Assembly (NCBI GenBank): GCA_003402705.1
Contig: QQNF01000047.1
Location: 1 to 32,116, forward strand
Length of the DNA stretch: 32,116 bases
Direction of reading: 5' to 3'
From: Verrucomicrobiota bacterium
GTDB lineage: Bacteria > Verrucomicrobiota > Verrucomicrobiia > Verrucomicrobiales > V1-33
Below, piece by piece: positions 8,579 to 17,433 of this stretch. The position numbers were made by a program, and so were the translations under genes. The number at the start of each line of letters is the position of its first letter. Positions within the stretch are counted from its first letter, which is position 1. The notes beneath the pieces were generated by a model. The model searched no databases. It was given only the letters and a program-made list of their open reading frames with translations, and was not told where the DNA came from.

Positions 8579-9109
8579 ATGAGCGACCCCGCACCGCACC
8601 CCGAGGACCCAGAACTCCAAGACCTCACCCCGGACTCCCCGCCCGATCCCCTCGACGCCGCCCTCATGGAAGTCGCCCAGTGGAAAGACGCCGCCCTCCG
8701 CGCCGCCGCTGAACTCGACAACTACCGCAAACGCATGGCCCGCGAAATGCAGGAAGCCGCCCGCTATGGCAACGCCGGCCTCCTCGAAAGCCTCCTCCCC
8801 ATCCTCGATAACTTCGACTACGGGCTCCAGGCCGCTCGCCTGGAAAACGAAAAATCCAACCTCTTTATCGGCCTCAGCATGGTCCTGAAACAAATCCAGG
8901 ACTTCCTCCGCGACCAGGGCGTCGAAGAAATCCCCGTCTCCGGTCCCTTCGACCCCAACCTCCACGACGCCGTCACCCAGCAACCACACGACTCCCTCCC
9001 GGAAGGCACCATCATCACCCAGACCCGCAAAGGCTACAAACTCCGCGACCGCCTCCTCAGACCCTCCTCCGTCGTCCTCAGCAGCGGCCCAGCCGCTCCT
9101 GCCGCCTGA
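8579..9109 (+). CDS. grpE: GrpE nucleotide exchange factor of the DnaK chaperone
   Basis: This 176-residue cytoplasmic protein makes DnaK release ADP, so that substrate can be let go. An acidic, Pro-rich N-terminal tail (1-30) is followed by the long dimerisation helix (about 35-90), with the family motif ELDNYRKRMAREMQEAARYG. Next come LLESLLPILDNFDYGL and the C-terminal beta domain with FDPNLHDAVTQQPHDSLPEGTI and RKGYKLRDRLLRPSSVVLS. Length is slightly short of E. coli GrpE (197 aa), as usual for many phyla. ATG 8579 starts the recognisable protein; in-frame codons upstream run antisense through the PSD1 gene. There is no visible Shine-Dalgarno sequence. dnaJ follows 36 bases later, so the two are probably one operon; dnaK is not nearby. 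Confidence 0.95.
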   Translation: MSDPAPHPEDPELQDLTPDSPPDPLDAALMEVAQWKDAALRAAAELDNYRKRMAREMQEAARYGNAGLLESLLPILDNFDYGLQAARLENEKSNLFIGLSMVLKQIQDFLRDQGVEEIPVSGPFDPNLHDAVTQQPHDSLPEGTIITQTRKGYKLRDRLLRPSSVVLSSGPAAPAA

Positions 9110-9145
9110 CCCACCCAAGGATCGTCCGTCCACCCCCTCTCCTCC

Positions 9146-10282
9146 ATGGCCAAACGGGACTACTACGAAGTGCTCGGCGTCGAAAAAAACGCCAGCGCCG
9201 ACGAAATCAAAAAAACCTACCGCAAACTCGCGGTAAAATTCCACCCGGACAAAAATCCCGGCGACAAAGCCGCCGAAGACAAATTCAAGGAAATCGGCGA
9301 GGCCTACGATGTCCTCGGCGATGAACAGAAACGCGCCGCCTACGACCGCCACGGCCACGCCGCCTTCCAAGGCGCATCCGCTCAGGGCGCCGGCGGCTTC
9401 CACGATCCCTTCGAAGTCTTCCGCGAGGTCTTCGGCAGCGGGGGCGGCGGCGGCATCTTCGAGGAATTCTTCGGCGGCGGCCCCCGCCGCTCCTCCCGCA
9501 ACGGCCCCTCCCGCGGCAGCGACCTCCGCTACGACCTCGAAATCACCCTCGAAGAAGCCGCCAAAGGCACCGAAAAATCCATCGACCTCGAACGCTCCGT
9601 CAGCTGCGAAAAATGCAGCGGCTCAGGCTCCGCCAAACCCGGCGGCACCAAAACCTGCTCCACCTGCGGCGGCGCAGGCCAGGTCATCGCCACCCGCGGC
9701 TTCTTCCAAGTCCAGCAACCCTGCCCGGATTGCCACGGCGCAGGCCAGATCATCTCCAACCCCTGCCCAGATTGCCGCGGCCAGGGTCGCGTCGAAAAAA
9801 GCACCCGCATCAAACTCCGTATCCCCGCAGGCATCACCGAAAGCGCTCGCCTCCGCTCCAGCGGCAACGGCGACAACGGCATGCGCGGCGGCCCAGCCGG
9901 CGACCTCTACGTCGTCATCCACATCCGCCGTCACGAAATCTTCGCCCGTGAAGACGACGACCTCTACTGCGAAATCCCCCTCAGCTTCACCAAAGCCGCC
10001 CTCGGCGGCGATCTCGTCGTCCCCACCCTCGAAGGCAAAGCCACCGTCAAAATCCCCGCAGGCACCCAGAGCAGCACCGTCTTCCGCCTCCGCGGCAAAG
10101 GCATGCCACGCCTCCAGAGTTCCTCCAAAGGCGACCTCATGGTCCGCGTCCAGGTCGAGGTCCCCACCAACCTCTCCTCCGACCAGAAGGATAAACTCAG
10201 GGAATTCAGCGACGCCTGCGGCGGCGAAAACGAACCCATGGCCGAATCCTTCTTCGAAAAAGCCAAACGCTTCTTCTCCTAA
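9146..10282 (+). CDS. dnaJ: Chaperone protein DnaJ (Hsp40, type I)
   Basis: This 378-residue co-chaperone stimulates DnaK ATPase and delivers unfolded proteins. All type I parts are present in order. The J domain spans 1-72 with His33-Pro34-Asp35. A Gly/Phe-rich linker spans about 75-122. The zinc-binding region has four CxxCxGxG repeats starting at Cys154, Cys171, Cys193 and Cys207. The two substrate-binding beta domains, with the phrase [19 protein letters not shown], run to about 350. The length is normal. The start [12 protein letters not shown] is typical; the bases before it are all pyrimidine, so there is no Shine-Dalgarno site. It sits 36 bases after grpE and 18 bases before the TerC-family gene, which suggests a three-gene operon. 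Confidence 0.97.
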   Translation: MAKRDYYEVLGVEKNASADEIKKTYRKLAVKFHPDKNPGDKAAEDKFKEIGEAYDVLGDEQKRAAYDRHGHAAFQGASAQGAGGFHDPFEVFREVFGSGGGGGIFEEFFGGGPRRSSRNGPSRGSDLRYDLEITLEEAAKGTEKSIDLERSVSCEKCSGSGSAKPGGTKTCSTCGGAGQVIATRGFFQVQQPCPDCHGAGQIISNPCPDCRGQGRVEKSTRIKLRIPAGITESARLRSSGNGDNGMRGGPAGDLYVVIHIRRHEIFAREDDDLYCEIPLSFTKAALGGDLVVPTLEGKATVKIPAGTQSSTVFRLRGKGMPRLQSSSKGDLMVRVQVEVPTNLSSDQKDKLREFSDACGGENEPMAESFFEKAKRFFS

Positions 10283-10300
10283 CATCAACCAGCCCCTCCC

Positions 10301-11128
10301 ATGCTCGACGTCTTCCACAACCTCGCCGACTTCTCCTGGACCTCCAGCAGCTCAGCATGGATCGGCCTGCTCACCCTCATCATCCTCGAAGTCGTCCTCG
10401 GCATCGACAACATCGTCTTCATCTCCATCCTCACCGGCAAACTCCCCGCCGCCCAACGTGAAAAAGCCCGCCGCAAGGGCCTCATCCTCGCCGTCATCCC
10501 AAGAATCGTCTTCCTCCTCCTGCTCGGCCTCATCCTCGGCATGCAGGAACCTCTCTTCTCCATCCCATGGCCGTTCGGTCAGGGCGAATCCTCCCCTCAC
10601 GGCCCTCACAACGACCATCCCGGTAAACTCGCCCTCACCGGCCAGGACCTCGTCCTCCTCGTCGGAGGCCTCTTCCTCATCGTCCAGGCCGTCCGCGAAA
10701 TCCACCACAAGCTCGAAGGCCCGGACAGCTCCCAACAAGGCAGCACCGCCGCCGCTGCCGCTACCATGGCTCAAGTCATGGTCCAGATCATGTTCATGAA
10801 CGTGATCTTCAGCCTCGACTCCATCATCACAGCCGTCGGCATGGTCAAACAAATCCCCGTCATGATCATCGCCGTCCTCGTCAGCACCGTCGTCATGATG
10901 CTCGCCGTCAATCCCGTCAGCAACTTCGTCGAAAAACACCCCACCGTCAAAATCCTCGCCCTCTCCTTCCTCCTCCTCATCGGCACCAACCTCCTCGCCG
11001 AAGCCGCCCACTACCACATCCCCAAGGGCTACGTCTACTTCGCCATGGCCTTCTCCGTCTTCGTCGAAACCCTCAACATCAAGGCCGCCAGAAAATCCCA
11101 CCCCGTCCACCTCAACCCACCCGCCTGA
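10301..11128 (+). CDS. TerC-family integral membrane protein
   Basis: This 275-residue inner-membrane protein has about seven hydrophobic helices. The family signature LEVVLGIDNIVFISIL (about 29-44, with Glu30, Asp36 and Asn37) is repeated in divergent form at FMNVIFSLDSIITAVGM (Asp173). These acidic-in-membrane motifs are typical of TerC/Alx/YoaE proteins, several of which export Mn2+ or help metal loading of secreted proteins; the original name comes from tellurite resistance. A His-rich loop lies near 97-106 (ESSPHGPHNDHPG). The exact substrate is unknown, although manganese is the best family-based guess. It follows dnaJ by 18 bases and converges with the Fur-family gene, 17 bases away. 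There is no ribosome-binding site. Confidence 0.9.
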   Translation: MLDVFHNLADFSWTSSSSAWIGLLTLIILEVVLGIDNIVFISILTGKLPAAQREKARRKGLILAVIPRIVFLLLLGLILGMQEPLFSIPWPFGQGESSPHGPHNDHPGKLALTGQDLVLLVGGLFLIVQAVREIHHKLEGPDSSQQGSTAAAAATMAQVMVQIMFMNVIFSLDSIITAVGMVKQIPVMIIAVLVSTVVMMLAVNPVSNFVEKHPTVKILALSFLLLIGTNLLAEAAHYHIPKGYVYFAMAFSVFVETLNIKAARKSHPVHLNPPA

Positions 11129-11145
11129 TTCCCGCTCCCGGCCCC

Positions 11146-11634
11146 TCAGCGCCCGCCGCTCTTCTTCCGCTCCTCGCAGACCCCCATCGTCCTCAGGGTC
11201 TCGCAACTCGCCTCAATCCGCAGCGACGTGCTCTGCGGCTGGAACCCCAGTCGCCTCGAAATGCAGTCCTCCAGCAGATTCAGGTGCTTGTCCTCAAACT
11301 CCACAATCTTCCGGCAATCCGAACAGATCAGGTGGTTGTGCCGCGGATGATCCACAAAATTCGGATCGTAGCACGTCTGCTGCATCCCCAGATCAATCTC
11401 CCGCAGCAACCCGCTCTCCACCAGCAGACTCAGCGTCCGATACAAGGTCGCCCGGCTCGCCGCAGGATCCAGCTGCCGCGCACGCTCCCACAACTCGTCC
11501 GCCGTGAAATGATCCGTCGTCGAAAACGCCGCCTCGATGATCACATCCCGCTGCCGCGTCCGCCGCAACCCCTTCCCGGCAAGGAACTCCTCAAGACGAC
11601 GGTAAATATCAGGGTTGATGACTGGTTGGTCCAT
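11146..11634 (-). CDS. Fur-family metal- or peroxide-sensing transcriptional repressor
   Basis: This protein has 162 residues. An N-terminal winged helix (about 10-88) contains GLRRTRQRDVIIEA, HFTADELW and SRATLYRTLSLLVESGLL, the classical Fur DNA-binding pattern. The C-terminal dimerisation domain has a metal ligand cluster HPRHNHLICSDC (His96, His99, His101, Cys104, Cys107). The second structural Cys pair is not the usual CxxC: only Cys153 (GVCEE) and a distant Cys144 are present. Members include Fur (iron), Zur (zinc), PerR (peroxide) and Mur (manganese), which cannot be told apart here. Start ATG 11634 gives the normal length; the longer open frame runs back through the SRP RNA. The neighbouring TerC gene raises the possibility of manganese control, but no operator was identified. 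Confidence 0.9.
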   Translation of the reverse strand: MDQPVINPDIYRRLEEFLAGKGLRRTRQRDVIIEAAFSTTDHFTADELWERARQLDPAASRATLYRTLSLLVESGLLREIDLGMQQTCYDPNFVDHPRHNHLICSDCRKIVEFEDKHLNLLEDCISRRLGFQPQSTSLRIEASCETLRTMGVCEERKKSGGR

Positions 11635-11690
11635 CGGTTCAGATAATTTCAGCTTCAAACCAGATCCTGACAGCGCCGCCGGAAAACACA

Positions 11691-11795
11691 AGCGCCGCCA
11701 GAGAACTGCGACAGCATGGATCACACTACCGTTGCTCCCTTCCGGGCCTGGCGGGGTTCGCGCGTCCACACTCCACAGCCCCTGACGGCGGACCG
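11691..11795 (-). ncRNA. ffs: Signal recognition particle RNA, small bacterial (4.5S) type
   Basis: On the minus strand the sequence reads GAACCCCGCCAGGCCCGGAA and then GGGAGCAACGGTAG. This matches the universally conserved apical domain of bacterial SRP RNA: a GGAA tetraloop closed by CCC/GGG, then the asymmetric loop bound by the M domain of Ffh. The ends pair as expected: GCCGUCAG on the 5' side (near 11783-11790) pairs with CUGGCGGC on the 3' side (near 11694-11701, with G-U pairs). The size is about 100 nt, so this is the short form without an Alu domain. The RNA forms the core of the particle that targets membrane and secreted proteins. It lies about 40 bases after the S8 protease gene and 57 bases before the Fur-family start, all on the same strand. 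Exact ends are estimated from pairing. Confidence 0.9.
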
Positions 11796-11836
11796 TTCCC
11801 TTCCCACGCCCCTCCACCCAACGCAAGCCGGAATCA

Positions 11837-14800
11837 TCACGGCCCCGTCTCCACCCGCAGCCGGAAAAACAACCGCTTCCCGCTCCCCGCCACCGGCCGC
11901 GCCCTCACCGTCCGCACATCCCCAGCCGTCTCATCCCCCAGCACCACCACCGCCGCCCCATCCCCATGCCACGTCACCATGTCGCTCGAACTCTCCGGTA
12001 CCACCCGCAGCGACGTCGCCCCAGCCGGCACCCGCCATTCCACCGCCAGCCCGTCCATCCCCGGCAGCACCCGGAACCCCGGCCCCGCTTCCGCCCGCCG
12101 CGGATCCCGCAGCAGCGCCAGCTCCAGCACATTATCCAACCCGTCCGCGTCCTCGTCCAACTCATCCGTCGCCGGATCACTCACCATCAGCGGAAACCCA
12201 TGCACCGCTCCCGCCGCACCACTCCCGCGCCGCAGCGTCACCGCATAAAGCCCCGTCGCTCCCGTCACCGTACCCGACACCATTCCCGTCACCGGATCAA
12301 TCCCTAACCCAACCGGCAGACCCTCCGCCGCAAACAGCGGCCCGGTCCGCAACCCCGTCACCAGCACCGCATTATCCCCGCCATTCGCCAACCCCGGCGT
12401 CACATCCGCCGCCGTCGCCGTCGCCGTCATCGTCCACGATCCCACCACATCCGCCGCCGCTTCCATCCCCCCGTTGAACCGCAACGCACGGTTCACCCCA
12501 AATGCCCCGAATGCCGGCGCATGCCCCGCATCGCTGTTGAAAGAAACCCCGTCCACCAGAACTCCGCCCGCATCACGCACCTGCACGTTGTCCGCATTGC
12601 TGTTGCTCAAACCACCCCACGTGCCCGCCGCAAACAACGACCCGTTGTTGTGCGCACACACCATGCTCCCCCCGGCCGGATCACTGTCCGCCGCAGGCAG
12701 CGACGGATCCCGGTCCCCACCGTTGTGAATCACAATCAGCGTCCCCGCAGGCACCGCCGCCCACACCGCCACCGCCCCGAACGTCGTGTACGTCCCCGTC
12801 CGGTCCGTCAGCGTCCACCCACGCAAATCCGACGTCCGCGTCACTAGCAGCTCCACCCACTCCCGGACCCCCGACTGACCCTGACTGATCTCATTGATCA
12901 CCGCTGCACGCACAAACGCCGCAGGCAGCGCCTCCGTCAGCAGATCGGAATCATAACCCCACGGAACATTCCGTACCGCATCCTGACGCGGCCGCCGATT
13001 CACCGGCCGCGCCTCACTCAACCACGGCACCCCTGCCCCTCCCGCATCCGACGCCGTCACCGCCGCCCTCACCCACTTCCCGCTCATCCCCAGACCCGGC
13101 GTCCACGTCAATCCCGTCGCCCCTCCCGCATCCGCCCAGCTGAACCGGTCCCCGGACACCTGCCACTGGCACGCCACCGTCACCGCATTCCCCTCCGCAT
13201 CCCTCGTCGTCACCCCACTAACCGTCAGCGGCCGGTCGCTATACGAATGCCCAGCCGCATCCGGCCCACTCAGCACCGCCCCCGTCACCTCCGGCGGCAG
13301 ATTCCCCGGAATCCCATGCAGCGTCAGCGTCGCTCCCGTCAGCGTCCCCAAACTCGTCGTCGCCGCCGACCGGTCCGCCACCCGCAACGTCCACGTCCCC
13401 GTCGCCAGCTCACCCCAGTGCCGCACCGACGAAAAGGTCCACCCGGCATACCCCGACCCTGTATCCCCGTGCGCCGTCATCAACCGGCTCACCATCCCCG
13501 TCGGCGATGTCAGCGTCACCTCCAGCTCCCCGCGCGCCACATGCGTCGCCGTCAGGGTCAGCTGCACATGCTCCAACACCAACGGCGCTCCCGTCCGCGT
13601 GAAGGTCTGCACCACCCCGCTCGTCGCGTTGTTCGGAATCGTCAGGTTGATCCCGCTCACCGGTAAACTCTCTGTCAGCATCACCGGCCGGTTGTTCCAC
13701 CCGCGCGCCATCGCCACCGCCGCACCCGCATCCACCTGCCCAGCCCCGAACTTGTCGTGAAAATGAATCCCCCCGCCATTCGTCGTCCACCCGCTCGCCG
13801 GTTCCAGCTGCCGCGCACTCCGCATCAGAATCTCCTTCACATCACGCCACCCTAACTGCGGATTCGCCTCCAGCATCAGCGCCACCACCCCCGCCACCAG
13901 CGGCGTCGCCGACGATGTCCCCCCGAAACTCCCCGTATACGCAAGGTCCGCCGGCTCATTGCTCCCCGGATCACTGCTGTTGTACCCCGCCGCCCCCGTC
14001 AGATCCGTCGTCACAATCCCTAACCCCCCGCTCGACGGCGCACACACCGCCACATTGCTCCCAGCCTCGCTGTAACCAGCCGCAGATCCCCCACTCGTGC
14101 TCGCCCCCACCGCGATCGCATAAATCGAATTCGCATACCCGTCCTTGTTCGCATTGTCATTCACCCCGCCCCCGTTCCCCGCCGCCCACACATACACACA
14201 GCCCTTCCCCAGCCGCCCCGTCAGCGCCCCGTTGCGCAACGCCGCCGCCGTCGCCGGCCCCGGCCCCTCCAGCGTCTGCCCGTCATCGTCAGGCCCCCAC
14301 GAATTGCTGTACACACCTATCACATCGTTCCGCCAGCTCATCGCCGCCGCCTCGTCCGCATCATCCGTAAACCCCGCAATCAGCCGCAACCCCACCAGCG
14401 TCGCTCCCGGCGCAGACCCGCTCACCCCAATCCCGTTCCCACCGCGCGCCGCCGCTACCCCCGCACACGCCGTCCCATGAAAATCAAACGCCGTGTTCGG
14501 CTCCGGCGTGTCCGGCGTCCCGTCGTTCCAGTCATGGTCAATCGCCGTGTCCGCATTCGGCTGCAGATCCGGATGCCCCGTCTGCATCCCGTCATCCACA
14601 ATCCCGATCCTCACCCCCGTCCCACGCACGCTGTCCCACGCTCCAGTCACATTGATCTGATTAAACGCACCGCCGCTGTTGAGATGCCACTGGCTCCCGA
14701 ACAATGGATCGTTAGGAATCACCCGCTTCACCTGCTGCTTCCCCGTCAGCACCCGCGCCTCCACCACCCCAACCCACCCCGCCGCCTCATCCCGCCCCGT

Positions 14801-15154
14801 CAACGCCCCCTCCGCCGTCGCCGCCCGCAGCACCGTCCACCCTCCCGGCAACCGCTCCTCAACCCCATACCCCGCACGCCGCGCCGCCGCCGCATCCCAC
14901 GCCCCACGCACCATGAACCGCCCGCGCACCCACCGCCGCGTCTCCCGCCCATCCCCATCCCTCACGAACACCTCCGCCGCCTCCCGCGTCCCCGTCGCCC
15001 TAGCCTCCCTCACCCGCCGCCCACTCAACCGCACCTCCACCTCCCTCCCATGCTCACTCTGCCGGATCGACGTCTCCCCGGACACCGCCACCTGAACCAG
15101 CATCAGCAAAATCCACGCAATGCGACAATAAAATTTCACCCCCCATGAAAACAC
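11837..15154 (-). CDS. Secreted kexin-like subtilase (S8) with P domain and lamin-tail-like domain
   Basis: This protein has 1105 residues. There is a signal peptide (about 1-25) and a pro-region to about 145. The S8 catalytic domain runs from about 150 to 485, with Asp187 (GIVDDGMQ), His226 (DFHGTACAG), oxyanion Asn327 (WAAGNGGG) and Ser414 (GGTSSATPLVAG). The SNSWGPDDDG motif is typical of the kexin/furin branch. A P/Homo B domain (about 500-614; VRHWGELATGTWTLRVAD) follows, then an Ig-like segment. A lamin-tail-like domain starts near 748 (AAVINEISQGQ, EWVELLVT, LRGWTLTD). After a putative Ig-like repeat comes an Asp-rich segment (DELDEDADGLDNVLELAL) and a terminal beta domain. It is predicted to cleave proteins outside the inner membrane. 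The start is GTG at 15154 with a G-rich run ahead; GTG 15139 is an alternative. It lies 68 bases after the MFS transporter. Confidence 0.9.
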   Translation of the reverse strand: MFSWGVKFYCRIAWILLMLVQVAVSGETSIRQSEHGREVEVRLSGRRVREARATGTREAAEVFVRDGDGRETRRWVRGRFMVRGAWDAAAARRAGYGVEERLPGGWTVLRAATAEGALTGRDEAAGWVGVVEARVLTGKQQVKRVIPNDPLFGSQWHLNSGGAFNQINVTGAWDSVRGTGVRIGIVDDGMQTGHPDLQPNADTAIDHDWNDGTPDTPEPNTAFDFHGTACAGVAAARGGNGIGVSGSAPGATLVGLRLIAGFTDDADEAAAMSWRNDVIGVYSNSWGPDDDGQTLEGPGPATAAALRNGALTGRLGKGCVYVWAAGNGGGVNDNANKDGYANSIYAIAVGASTSGGSAAGYSEAGSNVAVCAPSSGGLGIVTTDLTGAAGYNSSDPGSNEPADLAYTGSFGGTSSATPLVAGVVALMLEANPQLGWRDVKEILMRSARQLEPASGWTTNGGGIHFHDKFGAGQVDAGAAVAMARGWNNRPVMLTESLPVSGINLTIPNNATSGVVQTFTRTGAPLVLEHVQLTLTATHVARGELEVTLTSPTGMVSRLMTAHGDTGSGYAGWTFSSVRHWGELATGTWTLRVADRSAATTSLGTLTGATLTLHGIPGNLPPEVTGAVLSGPDAAGHSYSDRPLTVSGVTTRDAEGNAVTVACQWQVSGDRFSWADAGGATGLTWTPGLGMSGKWVRAAVTASDAGGAGVPWLSEARPVNRRPRQDAVRNVPWGYDSDLLTEALPAAFVRAAVINEISQGQSGVREWVELLVTRTSDLRGWTLTDRTGTYTTFGAVAVWAAVPAGTLIVIHNGGDRDPSLPAADSDPAGGSMVCAHNNGSLFAAGTWGGLSNSNADNVQVRDAGGVLVDGVSFNSDAGHAPAFGAFGVNRALRFNGGMEAAADVVGSWTMTATATAADVTPGLANGGDNAVLVTGLRTGPLFAAEGLPVGLGIDPVTGMVSGTVTGATGLYAVTLRRGSGAAGAVHGFPLMVSDPATDELDEDADGLDNVLELALLRDPRRAEAGPGFRVLPGMDGLAVEWRVPAGATSLRVVPESSSDMVTWHGDGAAVVVLGDETAGDVRTVRARPVAGSGKRLFFRLRVETGP

Positions 15155-15222
15155 ATTCCCCCCGCTAAACCTACCGGAAAATCATCCTCCCATTCAAGTG
15201 CCCTCCACCAGCCTCACCTCCC

Positions 15223-16479
15223 TCATCCCTCAACAACCGCCTCAATCCGCCGCGTCGCATCAATGAACCCCCACGCCACCGCCGCCAGCAGATAACACCC
15301 AGCCATCGACATCAATGCCGGCGTCCACGACCCAGTCCCCGCACGCGTGTACCCAGTCACAATCGGAATCAATGCCCCACCAAGATTCCCAAACATGTTC
15401 ATCGACCCGCTCACCGTCCCCGCATGCTCCCGCCCGATGTCCAGACAAACCGCCCACGCCGGTGCCGCCCCCAATGCCGAAAAAAATGCCGCCGCCGTCA
15501 TCAGCCACACCGCCCCAATCCCAGCTCCCCCACTCCACGCCAGAAACAGACACAGCGCCGCCACCGGCAACCCCACCAGCCCCGGCAACCGCCTCCCCCA
15601 CTTCAACCCACGCCGCGGCACCAGCGCATCCGTCAGCACTCCCCCGCACAACACCCCAGCCCCCAACCCCAGCATCGGCACCCCAGACAACCACGACCGC
15701 TGCCATTCCTCCCCGATCCGCGCCGCATCAATGAACTGCCGCAACCACTGCAGATAAAAATACCACCCGTAGATAATCCCGAAATACATCACCCACACCA
15801 GCCACACATTCGGCGACCCTAACAACCTCTTCCACGGCACCGCCCTCCGCTCCCGCCGGTCCGCAGGCACCTCCAGCATCCGCCGCTCCGCCTCGTTCAC
15901 CCCCTTATGCTGCCCCGGATCATCCCGGAACCACCACAGCCACACCGCCGCCCAAACCAACCCCGGCAACGCACACGCCGCAAACACCCAGCGCCACGAA
16001 AAATGCCCCATCAGCCCGCTCACCACAGGCTGCGTCAGAAATCCCGACCACGTCCCCGCCATCAGCACAATCCCGAAACCACGCCCGTGCGCCATCCCCG
16101 GCAACCACCGATCATAAACCCGCGCCACCCCCGGAAACGCCCCCGCCTCCCCAATCCCAAACAGAAACCGGATCATCATCAGCGACGCCAACCCGCCCGC
16201 CAATCCCGTCGCCGCCGTCAGCAGCGACCACCAGAACACAATCCGCGCCAGCATCCACCGCGGCCCGTACCGGTCAATCAGCCACCCGCTCGGCACCTCA
16301 AACAACGCATACGCCACACTGAACGCACTGAACACCAGCCCCATCCCCCTCACATCCAATCCCAGATCCGCCCGAATCGGCCCCGCCATCTGCGAAATAC
16401 ACACCCGGTCCATGTACGTGATCGCCGCCAGCAGCAGCAGCATCACGTTCACCTTATGCCGGACAATCGTCGGTCGCAT
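15223..16479 (-). CDS. MFS transporter, anion:cation symporter (ACS)-like
   Basis: This inner-membrane protein of 418 residues has twelve predicted helices. The first helix carries ITYMDRVCISQM, close to the ACS-family pattern (hexuronate, glucarate, phthalate and sialate carriers: NYxDRxxIS). The loop 2-3 signature GWLIDRYGPRW matches the MFS G-x-x-x-D-R-x-G-x-R motif. RFLFGIGEAGAFPG and a polar central loop before WKRLLGSPNVW are also typical. It probably takes up an organic anion together with protons; the substrate cannot be named. ATG 16479 places helix 1 correctly. A GTG at 16521 in the same frame overlaps the trpA stop by 4 bases and could instead couple translation to trpA. The gene follows trpA and precedes the S8 protease on the same strand. 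Confidence 0.85.
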   Translation of the reverse strand: MRPTIVRHKVNVMLLLLAAITYMDRVCISQMAGPIRADLGLDVRGMGLVFSAFSVAYALFEVPSGWLIDRYGPRWMLARIVFWWSLLTAATGLAGGLASLMMIRFLFGIGEAGAFPGVARVYDRWLPGMAHGRGFGIVLMAGTWSGFLTQPVVSGLMGHFSWRWVFAACALPGLVWAAVWLWWFRDDPGQHKGVNEAERRMLEVPADRRERRAVPWKRLLGSPNVWLVWVMYFGIIYGWYFYLQWLRQFIDAARIGEEWQRSWLSGVPMLGLGAGVLCGGVLTDALVPRRGLKWGRRLPGLVGLPVAALCLFLAWSGGAGIGAVWLMTAAAFFSALGAAPAWAVCLDIGREHAGTVSGSMNMFGNLGGALIPIVTGYTRAGTGSWTPALMSMAGCYLLAAVAWGFIDATRRIEAVVEG

Positions 16480-16517
16480 CGTTTCACCCGAACCGTCTCC
16501 AGCCCGCCTCGCACCAC

Positions 16518-17324
16518 TCACTCCTTCGCAGCCCTCACTAGCGGTTCCACAAACGCCCGCAGCGCCTCCGCAAGCTCAGGCCCGTTCCCATGCTCCGCAA
16601 TCACCTTCACAATCGCACTCCCCACCACCACCCCGTCCGCCGCAGCCGCCACCGCCCTCGATTGCTCCGGCGTCGAAATCCCAAAACCAACACACACCGG
16701 CGTCGCCGACCCACCACCCTTGATCACCGCCACCTGCGACGCAATGTTGTCAGCCAGCGTCGTCTGCGCCCCAGTCACTCCCTCCCGACTGATGTAATAA
16801 ATGAAACCGTCCCCAGACGCCGCAATCCGCTGCATCCGCTCCGGCGGCGTCGTCGGCGCAATCAGCCGGATGTGCTGCAGCGTCGATCCCGTCTCGCACA
16901 ACTCCTCGTTCAAAGTCGCCTCGTCCGGCGGCAGATCCAGCAGCAGCACCCCGTCCGCCCCAGCCGCCGCCGCATCCGCATGAAACCGGCTGAACCCGTA
17001 CGCATACACCGGATTCAGATACGTGAAGAGCACTAGCGGAATCTCCGACACCTCCCGAATCCGCCTCACCAGCTCAATCACCCCAGCCGTCGTCGCCCCC
17101 GCCGCCAGCGCTCGCCCCGCCGCCATCTGATTCACAATCCCGTCCGCCAGCGGATCGGAAAACGGCAGCCCCAGCTCAATGATGTCCACCCCGCACGTCT
17201 CCAGCGTCTTCACAATCTCCAGGCTGCGCTCAAGATCAGGATCGCCAGCACAGATGTAAGCCACAAAAGCCTTCGATCCGCTGGCCCTCAGGCGCGTGAA
17301 TGCTGCATCAATACGGGAACTCAT
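16518..17324 (-). CDS. trpA: Tryptophan synthase alpha subunit
   Basis: This 268-residue cytoplasmic enzyme splits indole-3-glycerol phosphate into indole and glyceraldehyde 3-phosphate. The indole is passed through a tunnel to TrpB. It is a TIM barrel with catalytic Glu50 (DIIELGLPFSDPLADG) and Asp61, loop LFTYLNPVYAYG, GVLLLDLPPDEA, YYISREGVTGAQ and the phosphate-binding end GFGISTPEQ and GVVVGSAIVK. The length is normal. ATG 17324 gives the family start (SSRIDAAF); the open frame continues 16 codons further without similarity. No other trp gene is present, so trpA is detached from trpB/F/C here. It is followed directly by the MFS gene. Confidence 0.96.
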   Translation of the reverse strand: MSSRIDAAFTRLRASGSKAFVAYICAGDPDLERSLEIVKTLETCGVDIIELGLPFSDPLADGIVNQMAAGRALAAGATTAGVIELVRRIREVSEIPLVLFTYLNPVYAYGFSRFHADAAAAGADGVLLLDLPPDEATLNEELCETGSTLQHIRLIAPTTPPERMQRIAASGDGFIYYISREGVTGAQTTLADNIASQVAVIKGGGSATPVCVGFGISTPEQSRAVAAAADGVVVGSAIVKVIAEHGNGPELAEALRAFVEPLVRAAKE

Positions 17325-17433
17325 GGATAAAAAATGGTAGCGGTCAGGGGTGCCGCGAAGGCCGCATTGCATACCGCCGAATCATCACCCGGCAAGGTGG
17401 AATAAACCCGCGCCTCCGCCCCCCCCTTCCTCA
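17325..17433. promoter_or_regulatory. Short gap between the GH128-like gene and trpA
   Basis: These 109 bases lie between two minus-strand genes. An A/T-rich patch (on the minus strand CCATTTTTTATCC) sits immediately before the trpA ATG, where a purine-rich ribosome-binding site would be expected, so trpA lacks a canonical one. I saw no Trp-rich leader peptide and no attenuator-like hairpin with a T tract. Confidence 0.3.

Noticed and set aside
8384..9403. N-terminal extension of the large minus-strand PSD1 frame across grpE and into dnaJ
   Set aside because: A signal peptide starts at 8383, and the extension is antisense to well-recognised grpE and dnaJ; it stays open only because stop codons are rare in this composition.
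11716..12477. 253-aa plus-strand frame starting inside the SRP RNA
   Set aside because: It runs across the RNA gene and antisense to the S8 protease, with low-complexity Pro/Ala content.
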